Source: Sinomonas sp. ASV322
Lineage (GTDB): Bacteria; Actinomycetota; Actinomycetes; Actinomycetales; Micrococcaceae
Direction of reading: 5' to 3'
NCBI RefSeq assembly: GCF_030908245.1
Contig: NZ_JAVFJJ010000015.1
Coordinates: 20,895-84,894, forward strand
DNA length: 64,000 bases
Shown: piece by piece, positions 1-9,568 of the stretch
Position numbering within the stretch: position 1 is the first letter of the stretch
Layout of the letters: each line of letters opens with the position of its first letter
The notes under the pieces: generated by a model
Database searches by the model: none
What the model saw: only the letters and a program-made list of their open reading frames with translations
What the model was told of the DNA's origin: nothing
Made by a program: the position numbers and the translations under genes

Positions 1-356
1 GTCGCCTGACTACATCCTGTCACTGGTGTCTGGTCACGCCTTGGCTTGCTTTGGAGAGCGCCTCGCGTGGCTGCCCTAGCGGCAGTGGATGCTCGGCGGA
101 CCCGACATGCGTCGTCGGTTCCGGTCATCCATGGTCGCGGAACCTGACTCGGCGAGCGGCTTCTGCTGCCGGCTGTTCGTGTGGTTCCGAGTGGGATGGT
201 GCCTGGCGTGGGCGGACCCGTAGCGAGTCCTCGCCGCCAGCAGGCGGTCCCATCGCGAGCTGGTTCGCGCGTGGGCGCGGGCATGGAGTTTGAAGAGCCT
301 CCGTATCGGCTGGTGCGGAGGTGTACACCGACGTTTCCCATCGCAGAGCGGAGCTG

Positions 357-380
357 TCCATGTTTCACGTGAAACATGGA
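357..380. promoter_or_regulatory. parS: parS site 1 (perfect 24-bp palindrome)
   Basis: The 16-mer TGTTTCACGTGAAACA at 361-376 matches the bacterial parS consensus exactly, and the symmetry extends to TCCA...TGGA over 24 bp. ParB would nucleate here for origin segregation. Confidence 0.92.
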
Positions 381-483
381 TGGTCGCCGGATTCAGGGAA
401 TTCAATCACGACGACCAATCCTTCTGCGCGCGCATCTGGGTGGTCGTGCATCGCTCGGGTGCCACTAGACACCCGAACCGTCG

Positions 484-895
484 TGTGGATTTCACTGTGG
501 ATAACCTCATGCACCCGATTTTCGGATAGTGACAGGGACTGTGGATAACCGATGCGAAGGTGCTCAAGGCTGGATGGTTTGACGCGTCCGATGAATAGTG
601 AGTTCCGTGTGATCAGAGCCCCGCGTGCAATTCGACAGGAGGCACGACGGTCCAGGGGCGACGCCGAGGTTGGGTTGCGGCGCTATCTAGACCTTGGAAA
701 TGCGCGTTTCCCGAAGGTTGAGGGGTGCTGTGCGTCGCCGCGCGCGGATTCTCCCATCCGTGACGTGGACTCGGCGGCCTGCGGCCGGGGACGTTAGCGC
801 AGACGTCCTGATTGGGCAGCGCATTCCGGGCCCCCACTATCCACATGACGCGTTGCCCATCTGTGGATAACTGCTGTGGATACGCTTGTGGACAA
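484..895. other. DnaA-box cluster, oriC-like
   Basis: Exact TGTGGATAA (reverse of TTATCCACA) occurs at 496-504, 540-548 and 862-870. TGTGGATAC is at 875-883 and TGTGGACAA (reverse of the actinobacterial box TTGTCCACA) at 887-895. CTATCCACA is at 837-845, and a weaker TGTGGATTT at 484-492. Boxes fall in two groups about 290 bp apart. No obvious AT-rich unwinding element is visible and dnaA is not in the window, so this may be only part of oriC or a DnaA-titrating region. Confidence 0.6.
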
Positions 896-2017
896 CTGTC
901 AAAACTCCGAGTGACGACAAGGCACTTCGAGTACGGTTCTCACGGTACCTAAGAGCGACTGGTCCACCCGGGGGGCTTGGTCATCGTTCGGGTGCTGCGC
1001 CGAGGCGCGTGGGTTGGGCCGGGCAGATGTGCGCCTTCGCTGGTCCAAGGTACTGCACGGTTCGTTTGGCCGTCGACCAGTCCGTGCTCCGGACGACAGG
1101 TCACGCGACTCGCGTTGGCTCATTGCGCGGCCCCGGACGAGCCCGGAGTCCGGCGTGAAGGGAGGTGAACCGGCGTAGCGCTTCGGCCATTGCCTGTGGG
1201 CGTAGCTCCCAGCTGCTGTGGCGTCCACTTGGGGCAAAGCGCCGACATCTCGATGGGCACGTGCCTCCTGGCTACCCGGCGCGGCGGATCGCCCGACTCG
1301 GCCCGGGCAGGTGGGTCTTCAGAGGTAAGTAGGCGTGACACTGGCCTCCGTCCGCGGGTGCCCGGAGAGCGAGTGGATTTTGGCCACGGCGCCCACCATC
1401 GCACCGTGGACCGCGTCCTGTGTTCAGCGTGCCATCGCTGGACTCGCCGTTGTGTCCGTTGAGGGTCGACCGGGGCCATGTGGTCGGTGCTGCGAGGGAT
1501 ACCGCGTTCACCTGCCATGCCTACGGGCCGTCTGGGGCTCAACTCATTCCACGGCGCAGCGTCCTGGTGCGGGACGATGCTCAGTTCGTAGGGTGCCCGC
1601 GGTGCGAGGTGACGCCCCGCCGCTCGTCTGACCGCAGATGAGCCGCGCTGCCGGAGAGCCGCCGATAGTGGCTCTGCTTCCTCACGCGATTCTCTGCGTT
1701 ACGAGTAGTTCGGCGGTTCGGTGTGCCGAGTTGGTGGGGGATTCCCCGGGATGACTCTGCTGCCAATCAGTCAGGATGAGTCGGACGTCTAAGCGTCGTC
1801 CGGCACAGCTGTTCAATCAGATCCCCATGCCTCTTGGGTTCTCTTGCCGTGCCTACCGGTGTGGGGCGTCACGCGTCCGTTCCATCGGAGCGAACTCGCG
1901 CCGCCGCTTCTGACCGAACCTGGATCAATACGCTGTCCATTCGGAATTAAGTGGCGGGAGGTCCGACAGTTCCTATGGTCTTCGGGCCCTATCGATCAGC
2001 TGGTTCGGGTCAGGCTA

Positions 2018-2033
2018 GGTTTCACGTGAAACA
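2018..2033. promoter_or_regulatory. parS: parS site 2
   Basis: GGTTTCACGTGAAACA differs from the consensus 16-mer only at the first base; the 14-bp core GTTTCACGTGAAAC is intact. Confidence 0.88.
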
Positions 2034-2940
2034 TCGTTGGGCCGGTCCCACGGGATGGCTTCGTCCGCTAGGGCGCTGTCGGTTGGTGGGTGGGTCACGT
2101 TCGACGATCGTTGGGCCGCCGGCGGGACGAAGTGTCGGTGCTCGACCGAATCATTAGCGTAGACGCGGTGGGTCATTGGGCGCGTCTGGCATTCTGCTGG
2201 CAACCACAGTTTGACCGCGAGGCAGTGAGAATCACCCAGCCCAGGAACGGAACCAGGGTCAGATAAGGGCCTGAGCGGCTCCGCGGCTCCCAGCGACTCG
2301 CCCATGTCCATAGGTGTCCTCACATGAGGCATTCTGTGCGCTGCGGTACCGGGTAGTTGGAGTGCCAGCCATTTTGATCGTCCCAGACTCATGGATCCAA
2401 CGTGTATCAGCTCGGGCCGGGCGCTGGCCCTGCATTCTGCAGATGACCGTTGGTTGTGTCGACGAGCTCGCTGCGCTGCCCCCGTGTGATCGAAGGGCTG
2501 CCGGGGCCTGCGGACTGGGGTTCGGGCGGCGACGCGGACGGGAATGAACCACGGCCTTCGCGACCCTGGCTCGAAAGGCCCGCCCCCGCCATGTGAGTCG
2601 TTAGCTGCGGGGAGCATTTGCACAGATGTCGACGGAAGGGGCAGCTTCGACGGTGGCGGTTTCGACAATGAGCGTCAAAGTTGCCCGATGGCCCCCGGCG
2701 GGCAACGGAGGTGGTCCGAGCTATTCCGCGTGATGGAGGGTAGCGAGGAGCCGGACCTTGCGACCGGCGGAAGTTCCGCTGGGGGAAGAGCTGAGTCGTG
2801 CCCACCAGCGGTTAGCGAGCCGTCGGGACCAGGGCGGCACGGCGCGCGGCTGGCACCTGGATGCGCACGCCGCGGGCTAATGACGTCTAGCTTCGCCAAA
2901 AAGGTAGACCTCTGCAGATCACTTCTCGAAAGCTGAGCGA

Positions 2941-3330
2941 TGGGGTAAATGCTGGTCGACGTGCCGCACACCGGGCGGCGTGGCGGAAGCTGGTCGATGT
3001 GCCGGGTCCTGAGTGGCGTGGCGGATGCCGATCGGAGTGGCGGACGCTGAGCGATAGGGCGGACGCCGGCCAATGCGTCCGACCCCTGAGTAGCGAGGCG
3101 GAAGCCGGCTGATGTACCGCGCGCCGAGTGGTGTGGCGGAGGCTGGCTGATGTGCCGGGTCCTGAGTGGCGTGGCGGATGCCGATCGGAGTGGCGGACGC
3201 CGAGCGATGTGCTGCGCGATCAGCGTGACGGACGCTGAGCAATTGGGCAGACGTCGGCCAATGTGTCCGACCCCGAATAGCGAGACGGACGCCGATCGGC
3301 GTGGCGGACGTCGGTCCACACAGCGCCGGG
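2941..3330. repeat. Degenerate tandem repeat block (~18-20 bp units, 60-bp higher-order copies)
   Basis: Units of the type GATCGGAGTGGCGGACGC recur with variation through the block. A 60-bp segment at 2996-3055 recurs at 3149-3208 with one substitution. A second pair (about 3067-3108 and 3253-3294, around CCAATG-GTCCGACCCC) is more diverged. Long ORFs over the block are a by-product of the repeat and carry no recognisable domain. Confidence 0.8.
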
Positions 3331-3688
3331 TTCCCCGCCTCCCATATCGGCGACGGTGGCGAAGGATGTGGATTCAGAAGTAGCGACGCCTCGTCGTCCA
3401 TTGGACGCGTCTCTCAGTGCCTCTGGGGGTGCTGGCGTGATCATCGTTGGCCCGACCATCGGTGACTCCTCGCTGAGGGGCGCGTGACGGCTTTTCAGGC
3501 GCATTGTGAGGATCATGATCTCGGCGGAGCAGTCCTCATCTTGGCAAAGCGTTCTGGACACACCAGCTGCGATGACGTTCTCCCGCGTCGTTGTGCACTC
3601 AGTCACCTCATGGCAAGCCATGGAAACAGAGGGATCCAATTGATCCCGAGCTTCGGGTCGCGCTTCGCACGAGCACGAGCCGCCTCAT

Positions 3689-3704
3689 CGTTTCACGTGA
3701 AACA
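3689..3704. promoter_or_regulatory. parS: parS site 3
   Basis: CGTTTCACGTGAAACA has the complete 14-bp parS core. It lies directly beyond the trxA terminator hairpin, 55 bp from the trxA stop codon. Confidence 0.88.
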
Positions 3705-3706
3705 AA

Positions 3707-3734
3707 GGGGGCGCAGCCACCAGGCTGCGCCCCC
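3707..3734 (-). terminator. Rho-independent terminator of trxB-trxA
   Basis: A 12-bp perfect stem, GGGGGCGCAGCC / GGCTGCGCCCCC with a 4-nt loop, is followed on the minus strand by TTTGTTT. It lies 25 bp past the trxA stop. Confidence 0.85.
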
Positions 3735-3758
3735 TCAGATTCCGTCGAAACGGATGAG

Positions 3759-4088
3759 CTACTTGGAAAGGATCTCCGACCATTCCTTCTCGAAGTACTG
3801 CTTGGGACGGGCCCCGATCACGGTTCCGGTCACCTTGCCCCCCTCGAAGAGGTAGACGGCGGGAATCGATGTGATTCCGTACTCAGCGGCAATGTTCGGG
3901 TTGTCGTCGACATTCACCTTCACAACGTCGACCTGATCCGAGTATTCGACCGAGATGTCGTCGAGGATTGGACCCACCTTGCGGCACGGCCCGCACCATT
4001 CAGCCCAGAAGTCGACGATAACGGGCTTCTCCGAAAGAAGAACCTCATCGGTGAACTGGGCGTCGGTGACGTCTCTGGCGTTGCTCAT
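3759..4088 (-). CDS. trxA: Thioredoxin
   Basis: This 109-residue protein is a standard single-domain cytoplasmic thioredoxin that reduces protein disulfides using electrons from thioredoxin reductase. The active site WCGPC is at residues 31-35, preceded by the usual VDFWAEW strand, and the conserved cis-proline lies in TSIPA at about residue 76. Length is typical of the family. It follows trxB by 27 bp in the same direction, so the two form an operon driven by the SigR-type promoter ahead of trxB and ended by the hairpin at 3707-3734. Confidence 0.97.
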   Translation of the reverse strand: MSNARDVTDAQFTDEVLLSEKPVIVDFWAEWCGPCRKVGPILDDISVEYSDQVDVVKVNVDDNPNIAAEYGITSIPAVYLFEGGKVTGTVIGARPKQYFEKEWSEILSK

Positions 4089-4115
4089 GTCTGCCTTCCG
4101 ATCTGTGGGGGTGAA

Positions 4116-5096
4116 TTAGGCTTGCTGAGTGGCGAGGGTTCGCGCCTCGAGGTCTGCAAGGTAGTGCTCAACGTCGAGGGCGGCAACGCAACCGGATCCG
4201 GCTGCGGTAATCGCTTGGCGGTACGTGGGGTCGACGACGTCGCCCGCGGCAAACACGCCGGCGACACTCGTGCGGGACGAGCGGCCATCCACGGCGATCG
4301 TGCCGACGGCGGTCAACTCGAGCACGTCCTTGACAAGGTCAGTGCGCGGATCGTTCCCGATGGCGACGAAGATGCCGGTCACCGCGAGCACGGACTCCGA
4401 TCCGTCCTCGATGTTGCGAAGCGCCAGGCCGGTGACCTTGTCGCCGCCGATGACATCGACGACTTCGCTGTTCCACGCGAACGAGATCTTCTCGTGCGCG
4501 AGCGCGCGGTCAGCCATGATCTTCGACGCGCGAAGAGAGTCGCGGCGGTGGACCACCGTAACGGTGCGCGCGAACTTGGTCAGGAATAGTGCTTCCTCCA
4601 TGGCGGAGTCGCCGCCGCCGACGACAGCGATGTTCTGGTCCTTGAAGAAGAAACCGTCACAGGTCGCGCACCAGCTCACGCCGTGGCCCGAGAGACGCTT
4701 CTCGTTGGGCAGCCCCAGCTCGCGGTAGGCCGAGCCGGTCGCGATGATGACCGAGCGAGCAAGGTGCTCCTCGCCGTTCGCAAGGACCACCCGCTTGACC
4801 TCGCCCTCGAGGTCGACTGTCTCGACGTCCTCGAACTCGATCTGGGCGCCAAACTTGGCCGCCTGCTGCTCGAGCTTGTCCATGAGCTCGGGACCCTGCA
4901 CGCCGTCCGGGAAGCCGGGGAAGTTTTCGACCTCGGTCGTGTTCATCAGTTCGCCGCCGGCGGTCACGGAACCAGCGAAAATCAACGGCTTGAGGTTGGC
5001 TCGCGCGGTATAGATCGCTGCGGTGTACCCGGCGGGACCGGAGCCCACGACGATAACGTCGCGGATGTCGGTGGCGTTGCTGTCGGCAGTGCTCAC
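4116..5096 (-). CDS. trxB: Thioredoxin-disulfide reductase
   Basis: This FAD/NADPH flavoprotein of 326 residues regenerates reduced thioredoxin. From the chosen GTG start it shows the FAD-binding GSGPAG at 18-23, the redox pair CATC at 143-146, the NADPH-binding GGGDSA at 160-165, and a C-terminal FAD motif (GVFAAGDV). The GTG at 5096 is preferred over the in-frame ATG at 5147 because that ATG lies inside the -10 of the GGAAT-N18-GTT promoter (5148-5173), while AGAGGT sits ahead of the GTG. The partner thioredoxin gene follows immediately. Confidence 0.96.
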   Translation of the reverse strand: MSTADSNATDIRDVIVVGSGPAGYTAAIYTARANLKPLIFAGSVTAGGELMNTTEVENFPGFPDGVQGPELMDKLEQQAAKFGAQIEFEDVETVDLEGEVKRVVLANGEEHLARSVIIATGSAYRELGLPNEKRLSGHGVSWCATCDGFFFKDQNIAVVGGGDSAMEEALFLTKFARTVTVVHRRDSLRASKIMADRALAHEKISFAWNSEVVDVIGGDKVTGLALRNIEDGSESVLAVTGIFVAIGNDPRTDLVKDVLELTAVGTIAVDGRSSRTSVAGVFAAGDVVDPTYRQAITAAGSGCVAALDVEHYLADLEARTLATQQA

Positions 5097-5147
5097 TGGC
5101 GGATGACCTCTTCTTCTGACGTGCGGGACTCGGCGTCCACAGCTCAC

Positions 5148-5173
5148 AACGTGTCGACGAGCGCTGGTATTCC
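5148..5173 (-). promoter_or_regulatory. SigR/SigH-type thiol-stress promoter of trxB-trxA
   Basis: On the minus strand GGAAT (5173-5169), then exactly 18 nt, then GTT (5150-5148). This matches the published SigR/SigH consensus GGAAT-N18/19-GTT, which drives trxBA in Streptomyces and Mycobacterium. Transcription would start near 5141, leaving a leader of about 45 nt. Confidence 0.75.
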
Positions 5174-5231
5174 GCCGCTCTGTCGCCCTTCAAGGGTACC
5201 GAAGGCGTTCGTGGCCCGAGAGGATGTGAAG

Positions 5232-5268
5232 AAAAGCCGCCCCCGGAACCACATCCGGGGGCGGCTTT
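5232..5268 (-). terminator. Terminator downstream of the pseudokinase-like gene
   Basis: AAAAGCCGCCCCCGG / CCGGGGGCGGCTTT forms a long GC stem with an 8-nt loop and, on the minus strand, a TTTT run after it. It lies between the upstream minus-strand gene and trxB and separates the two transcripts. Confidence 0.85.
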
Positions 5269-5302
5269 CGACGAAAAGGGGGCTGCGCCGTCGTCGTCCG
5301 GT

Positions 5303-6841
5303 CTATTGGATCTTGATCTCGGCAAGCCGCAGACCATACGGATACTGCGTCTTCGGAGCGGACAGCCTCGGCAGCGCCTTGATCTGAATGATCACGTATT
5401 GCGCCTTGACGGCGTTGGGCAGCGGAAGGACGAGCTTTTCGCTGTTGAAGGAGCTTGTCCCGGCAAGCGTCGCGCCGGTGAGATCGGGCTGTGCGTTGGT
5501 GTAGACACTGACGCTGCCGCCCGTTCCGCCGAGCTGGTCGAGCTCGACCTGCTTGATGTCGGAGACTTCCTTGAGCTTCACGGAGAGGGAGACGCTCTTG
5601 ACGAGTCCGCCCCAATCCTCGGAGCCGAACTCCATGTCCGACCAGTATGTTGCCGGATTGCCGTCGAACGTCAGCGGGAGCTTCGAGTCGAACTGCGCTG
5701 CGAAGCTCAGCTCGCCCGGATTGAGCCGGGTCACCGAGTCGATGACGGGAACAACCGGCGCGGCGGGCTGGCTCTGCCCAGGGCTCGAGGACTGGCCGGC
5801 CCCGCCGGTCGTGGCCCCCTTGGTCCCGCCCGCCTGTGGTTGGAAGAGTCCGCCGAGGGTCGTGAACGCGAAGATGAGCGCCGCGATGAGGATGACCGCG
5901 AGGATACCGCCGACGAGCCACGGAACCGACTTCGGTCGGGTCGACTCGTCGTCCTCTTCGAGCTCGTCGTCCCGGTCGAAGACTCGTTCCGATGTGTTGC
6001 TCCAGGCCGCCTGCCGTGCGGCATTCGGGAACGTCGTTCCGCGGCCCTGACCCGACGGGGACGCCGCAGAGGCAGGCTTCTGGGCCGGCGGCTGAGGTGT
6101 GTAGCGCGGGGCTTCCGTCGGAGGCGGCGCGGCCGGTGCGGCCGGCGTGGCCTGCGTGGGCGCCGGAGAGGTGTTCTGAGACGAAGGCTCACCGGTCGCG
6201 GGCTCGTACCACGGGGTCACCTTGGGCTGAGAGGCCGCCGGGCCCTCGCTTCCGGCGTCGAGGCCATTCGCCGAACGGGGAGGCGCCGCCGGAGGGGGCG
6301 GAGCGGCAGCAGGCGGAACCGGGGGCGCGGCCCACTGCTGGCGCGGTGCCTGCGACCCGTTCGCCTGCGGAATCTGGCCTGTCGGCCCGCCCTCTTCCCC
6401 CTCCGGGTACTGGATGTAGTCATGCTGGCCGTGGTCGTACAGCCCGTTGTAGGTCTCGGGTTCGCGCGAGCGGGATTCGCCGAAGATCTCGCTGCCGAGG
6501 GTGTCCGTGAAGAACGGCTCCACATATGGAGCCTCCTGGGCGACGATGAGGTCGAGGAGATCGGCGGCCTCGGCGTGGTTCGTGATGAGATACGTTGCGC
6601 CGTGGCTGACCCCGAGATCGAGCACCTGGATGCCGACGTTGCGTTCGCCAACTGCGACTTCGCGCGCGCTCTGGGCGAGTTGTTCGGCGTTGTCCGGCGC
6701 TGAAACCAGGATGCTCACGGGACGGTTGAGGATCTGGTCCACTCCGTCGAGCACCAGGTCCCCGTCGTGCGACGTGACGATCGAGGACGTGACTTTATAC
6801 CGTCCGCCCAACACTGTGCCGACGTCGATGGACTGGGACAC
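5303..6841 (-). CDS. Pseudokinase-like N-lobe / Pro-rich / single-TM / discoidin-like protein
   Basis: This 512-residue protein sits just after murJ. Residues 1-100 resemble the N-lobe of a PknB-type kinase (start GTVLGGRYKV) but lack the catalytic lysine and the whole C-lobe. Residues 170-265 are Pro/Ala-rich, followed by an acidic stretch, one membrane helix at 306-333, and a C-terminal beta-rich domain (372-512) with the FDGNPATYW signature of F5/8 discoidin-like folds, presumably outside the cell. In Mycobacterium these parts are fused to MurJ (MviN, Rv3910), whose phosphorylated pseudokinase binds FhaA. Here they form a separate gene 112 bp downstream of murJ. I infer a regulatory partner of the flippase. 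Confidence 0.8.
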   Translation of the reverse strand: MSQSIDVGTVLGGRYKVTSSIVTSHDGDLVLDGVDQILNRPVSILVSAPDNAEQLAQSAREVAVGERNVGIQVLDLGVSHGATYLITNHAEAADLLDLIVAQEAPYVEPFFTDTLGSEIFGESRSREPETYNGLYDHGQHDYIQYPEGEEGGPTGQIPQANGSQAPRQQWAAPPVPPAAAPPPPAAPPRSANGLDAGSEGPAASQPKVTPWYEPATGEPSSQNTSPAPTQATPAAPAAPPPTEAPRYTPQPPAQKPASAASPSGQGRGTTFPNAARQAAWSNTSERVFDRDDELEEDDESTRPKSVPWLVGGILAVILIAALIFAFTTLGGLFQPQAGGTKGATTGGAGQSSSPGQSQPAAPVVPVIDSVTRLNPGELSFAAQFDSKLPLTFDGNPATYWSDMEFGSEDWGGLVKSVSLSVKLKEVSDIKQVELDQLGGTGGSVSVYTNAQPDLTGATLAGTSSFNSEKLVLPLPNAVKAQYVIIQIKALPRLSAPKTQYPYGLRLAEIKIQ

Positions 6842-6953
6842 GGGTACCTCCCTGGATAAAAGTCTGCCCCGGCCAGCCCGGACGTGCCGGGCCTATGTGC
6901 TAAGTCTTGATCCTAGCGGACAGGGGCCGGACGACTCTTTTTGACGGAGCGGA

Positions 6954-8894
6954 TCAGATTTCCGGGAAATGCGGATTCCGCCCCGGTCGGCCTTGGTAAG
7001 TCCTCCTGCCGGGCAGGGTGCCGGGACCCGATGAGGGCGGCCGCGCGCGGTAGAAGCCCGGGTCGAACTGGCCCGAAATGCGCGGGATGATGCCCGTGTC
7101 GTCCGAGAGGGTCGGAAGGCTGTCGCGGAGCGCGTAGGCCGGCTCCGGCTCGCGCGGGTGGCCGGCGGCAGCACCCCCGTCGTCCGTCGCCGCACGCGCT
7201 GGAGCGGACGACGGCGTGGCAGCCGCCCGCGCGCCGAGTCGCCCCAGCAGGGGGCGCAGGAGATCCCGCAGCTCATGGACGCGGAAGATCCGCAGCAGAA
7301 CGAGGTAGACGAAGAGCATTGCGACGCCGATGACGGCGATCGACACGAGGGCTGCGAAGCTCGAGCTCCAGATGAAGCCGTCCTTCGAAAGCCCGCCGAG
7401 GAGCCCCACAGCAAGGCCGCCCGCGAGGGCTGCGCCGGACGCGGCGTAGCCCATGCGGATGTACGAGCGGGCCACGGTGGCGCCGTCGAGATGGCCGAGT
7501 CGGCGCCTGAGGTACGCGCCGCTCAGGACGACGGAGAGGATGTTGCCCACCGTGTACAGGGCGGCGATGGCGTAGATGATGAAGCGCGCGGGAAGGAACT
7601 GGATCGCCGTGGCGCCGACGACGTTGAGGACGGCGAGCCATAGCTGGATCTTGAACGGCGTCTTCGCGTCCTCGTAGGAGTAGAAGACGCGGGACATCAT
7701 GAAGTTCGCGCTCAGGAACGGGGTGCTGAGGGCGAGGATGCTGAGGGTCTGGGCGAGCATGACGCCGTCGGTCTTGTTGCCGCCCGAGAAGAACATGCCG
7801 AGCGGCGCCGCGAGGGCGAAGAGCGCGAGGGCGCTGAAGACGGTGGCGACGGCCATCGTGCGCAGACCGGAGGAAAGCGCTATCCGCACGCCGCGCCGGT
7901 CGCCGGACTGGGAGGCCTCCGTCATCCGGTTGAAGAGGACCGTCGCGAGGGAGAGCGCAATGATCGAGTGCGGCAGGAGATAGAGCTGGCTCGCCATCTC
8001 GAGCACCGTGTTGCCCGGGATGAACTGCCATAAGGGGTCGTTGGCCTCGCGCAGCTGTTCACGCGCGGCGCCCGGCATCGAGGCGACCCTCATGAGGTAG
8101 AGGAACGTGAGCTGGCCGACGGCCGTCGTCGCGAGCGTCCACGCCCCGATGCGCGCTGCCGCACCGAGGCCGACGCCGCGCCACCCGAATCGCGGCCGCA
8201 GCCCGAGGCCGAGCCGGGCCACCGGGATGAACAACATGGCTGTCTGGATCACGACGCCGACCGTCGAGGCGCCCGCGACGAGCAGCGTCTGCGGCGTGCC
8301 CCAGTTGTCGAGCGTGTGCTGATGCGCGTTGTTTGTGCCGAAGATCCAGATGAACATGCCGAGGCCCGCGATCGCGACGACGTTGTTCACGAGCGGCGCC
8401 CACATCGCGGGCCCGAAGGCCCCATGCGCGTTGAGGACCTGGGTGAGCAGGGCATACAGCCCGTAGAAGAAGATCTGCGGGAGGCACCAGTACGCGAAGA
8501 CTGTCGCGAGTGCGAGCTGGGGCGGGCTGTACCCGGAGGTCGTGAGGCGCATGACAATCGGGGCGCCGATCGTCACGAGGGCGGTAAGGACAAACGTGAC
8601 GATGACGCCCAGCGTGAGCAGCCGGCTGATGTAGTCGGCACCCTGGTCGGCAGCCCGGCTCGCCTTGATGATCTGCGGAACGAGGACGGTGTTGAAAACT
8701 CCGCCCGCGACGAGCAGGAAGATGAGATTCGGCAGGTTGTTCGCGTTGACGAACGTATCCGTGACCGTCGAGCCGAGGCCCAGGGCGTAGACGAGGAGGA
8801 GCTGGCGCAGAAAGCCGAGCACGCGCGATAGCAGCGTGCCGGCGGCCATGATCGCGCTTGATCGGGCCTCAGACGCCGGGGCCTTGGTTGCCAT
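6954..8894 (-). CDS. murJ: Lipid II flippase MurJ
   Basis: This 646-residue polytopic membrane protein of the MOP/MviN family flips lipid II to the outer face of the membrane for peptidoglycan synthesis. The N-terminus (AAGTLLSRVLGFLRQ) carries the conserved MurJ first-helix motif, and hydrophobic helices continue to about residue 555. A Pro/Ala-rich cytoplasmic tail of about 90 residues follows. Unlike mycobacterial MviN there is no fused pseudokinase; that part is the next gene downstream. The Nudix gene upstream ends 10 bp before its start, so the block is probably co-transcribed. Confidence 0.95.
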   Translation of the reverse strand: MATKAPASEARSSAIMAAGTLLSRVLGFLRQLLLVYALGLGSTVTDTFVNANNLPNLIFLLVAGGVFNTVLVPQIIKASRAADQGADYISRLLTLGVIVTFVLTALVTIGAPIVMRLTTSGYSPPQLALATVFAYWCLPQIFFYGLYALLTQVLNAHGAFGPAMWAPLVNNVVAIAGLGMFIWIFGTNNAHQHTLDNWGTPQTLLVAGASTVGVVIQTAMLFIPVARLGLGLRPRFGWRGVGLGAAARIGAWTLATTAVGQLTFLYLMRVASMPGAAREQLREANDPLWQFIPGNTVLEMASQLYLLPHSIIALSLATVLFNRMTEASQSGDRRGVRIALSSGLRTMAVATVFSALALFALAAPLGMFFSGGNKTDGVMLAQTLSILALSTPFLSANFMMSRVFYSYEDAKTPFKIQLWLAVLNVVGATAIQFLPARFIIYAIAALYTVGNILSVVLSGAYLRRRLGHLDGATVARSYIRMGYAASGAALAGGLAVGLLGGLSKDGFIWSSSFAALVSIAVIGVAMLFVYLVLLRIFRVHELRDLLRPLLGRLGARAAATPSSAPARAATDDGGAAAGHPREPEPAYALRDSLPTLSDDTGIIPRISGQFDPGFYRARPPSSGPGTLPGRRTYQGRPGRNPHFPEI

Positions 8895-8904
8895 CAGGGG
8901 CCCG

Positions 8905-9459
8905 TCACTTCAGGAGGTGCTCCGGGAGCACTTCCCGGGCCAGATCCGCGATGCGCCGCTCGTTGGGGAACGAGAGCCGCCGCGAGAGTTCCGAGATCGG
9001 GACCCACGCGACATCGACCGCCTCTTGGTCGGGATCGTTCTCGATCGTCAGATCGCCGCCTACCGCCTGGAGAAGATAGTGGTGCACGGTCTTGTGCACG
9101 CGATGGCCCGTGACGGTGAACCAATAGTCGATGCTTCCGAGCGGCGCGAGGATCAGCCCGTCGATTCCGGTCTCTTCGCTGATCTCCCGGACTGCGGCGG
9201 TTTCGTTGGATTCCTTGCCCTCGGGATGGCCCTTGGGGAGGCACCACTCGAGCCGGCCTCCGCGATTGAGCCGCGCGATGATCGCGACGGGAAGGTTCGG
9301 ATCGGTTGTATCGACGATGACGCCGCCCGCGGAAATCTCCTCAACAGTGGGAAGAGAGTGGATATAGGTTTGCCCGGCCGGCGCGACGTGCGGTCCGATC
9401 GCGGACGGCAGCGGCGCGCTCCTCCTCTTCTGAGGATCGCTCGGCAGCGGGATAACCAT
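8905..9459 (-). CDS. Nudix hydrolase (MutT-type)
   Basis: This 184-residue Nudix hydrolase carries a complete Nudix box, GX5EX7REUXEEXGU, at residues 77-99 (GHPEGKE...REISEETGI). It hydrolyses a nucleoside-diphosphate-linked substrate that cannot be named from sequence. Position matches mycobacterial mutT4 (Rv3908), divergent from pcnA and upstream of mviN. ATG at 9459 is chosen over an upstream in-frame start at 9516, which would add a basic extension without family resemblance and run into the divergent promoter region. Confidence 0.9.
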   Translation of the reverse strand: MVIPLPSDPQKRRSAPLPSAIGPHVAPAGQTYIHSLPTVEEISAGGVIVDTTDPNLPVAIIARLNRGGRLEWCLPKGHPEGKESNETAAVREISEETGIDGLILAPLGSIDYWFTVTGHRVHKTVHHYLLQAVGGDLTIENDPDQEAVDVAWVPISELSRRLSFPNERRIADLAREVLPEHLLK

Positions 9460-9568
9460 GCAGTCCACTCTAACCAAGAGAGCTCCCCGCGGGACCGTGC
9501 ACGGCCTGCGCCGCAAGATCTGCCAAGCTTTAAGGACTATGGCAGGAGAAGAAGCGCAGGGAGCACGT

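Larger units (their letters stand above)
1..3758. other. Gene-poor origin/centromere-like region
   Basis: No open reading frame here has the codon-position GC skew, start context or recognisable product seen in the rest of the window; short ORFs overlap on all frames. Base composition is visibly less GC-rich than the flanking genes. The stretch holds three parS-type palindromes, a cluster of DnaA-box-like nonamers at 484-895 and a degenerate tandem-repeat block at about 2941-3330. In related actinobacteria trxB-trxA lies close to parB/parA and oriC, so an origin-side intergenic region is plausible. The genes expected to the left (parB, dnaA) are not in the window. A decayed gene cannot be excluded. 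Confidence 0.6.

Noticed and set aside
2941..3330. CRISPR array
   Set aside because: Repeats are degenerate and adjacent, without regular unique spacers or cas genes.
2675..3401. Minus-strand ORFs of 214 and 160 codons over the tandem repeats
   Set aside because: Open only because the repeat lacks stops; translations are repeats of RSASATP-like units.
3631..3647. GGGATCCAATTGATCCC palindrome
   Set aside because: Only a short inverted repeat with no gene context to assign a role.
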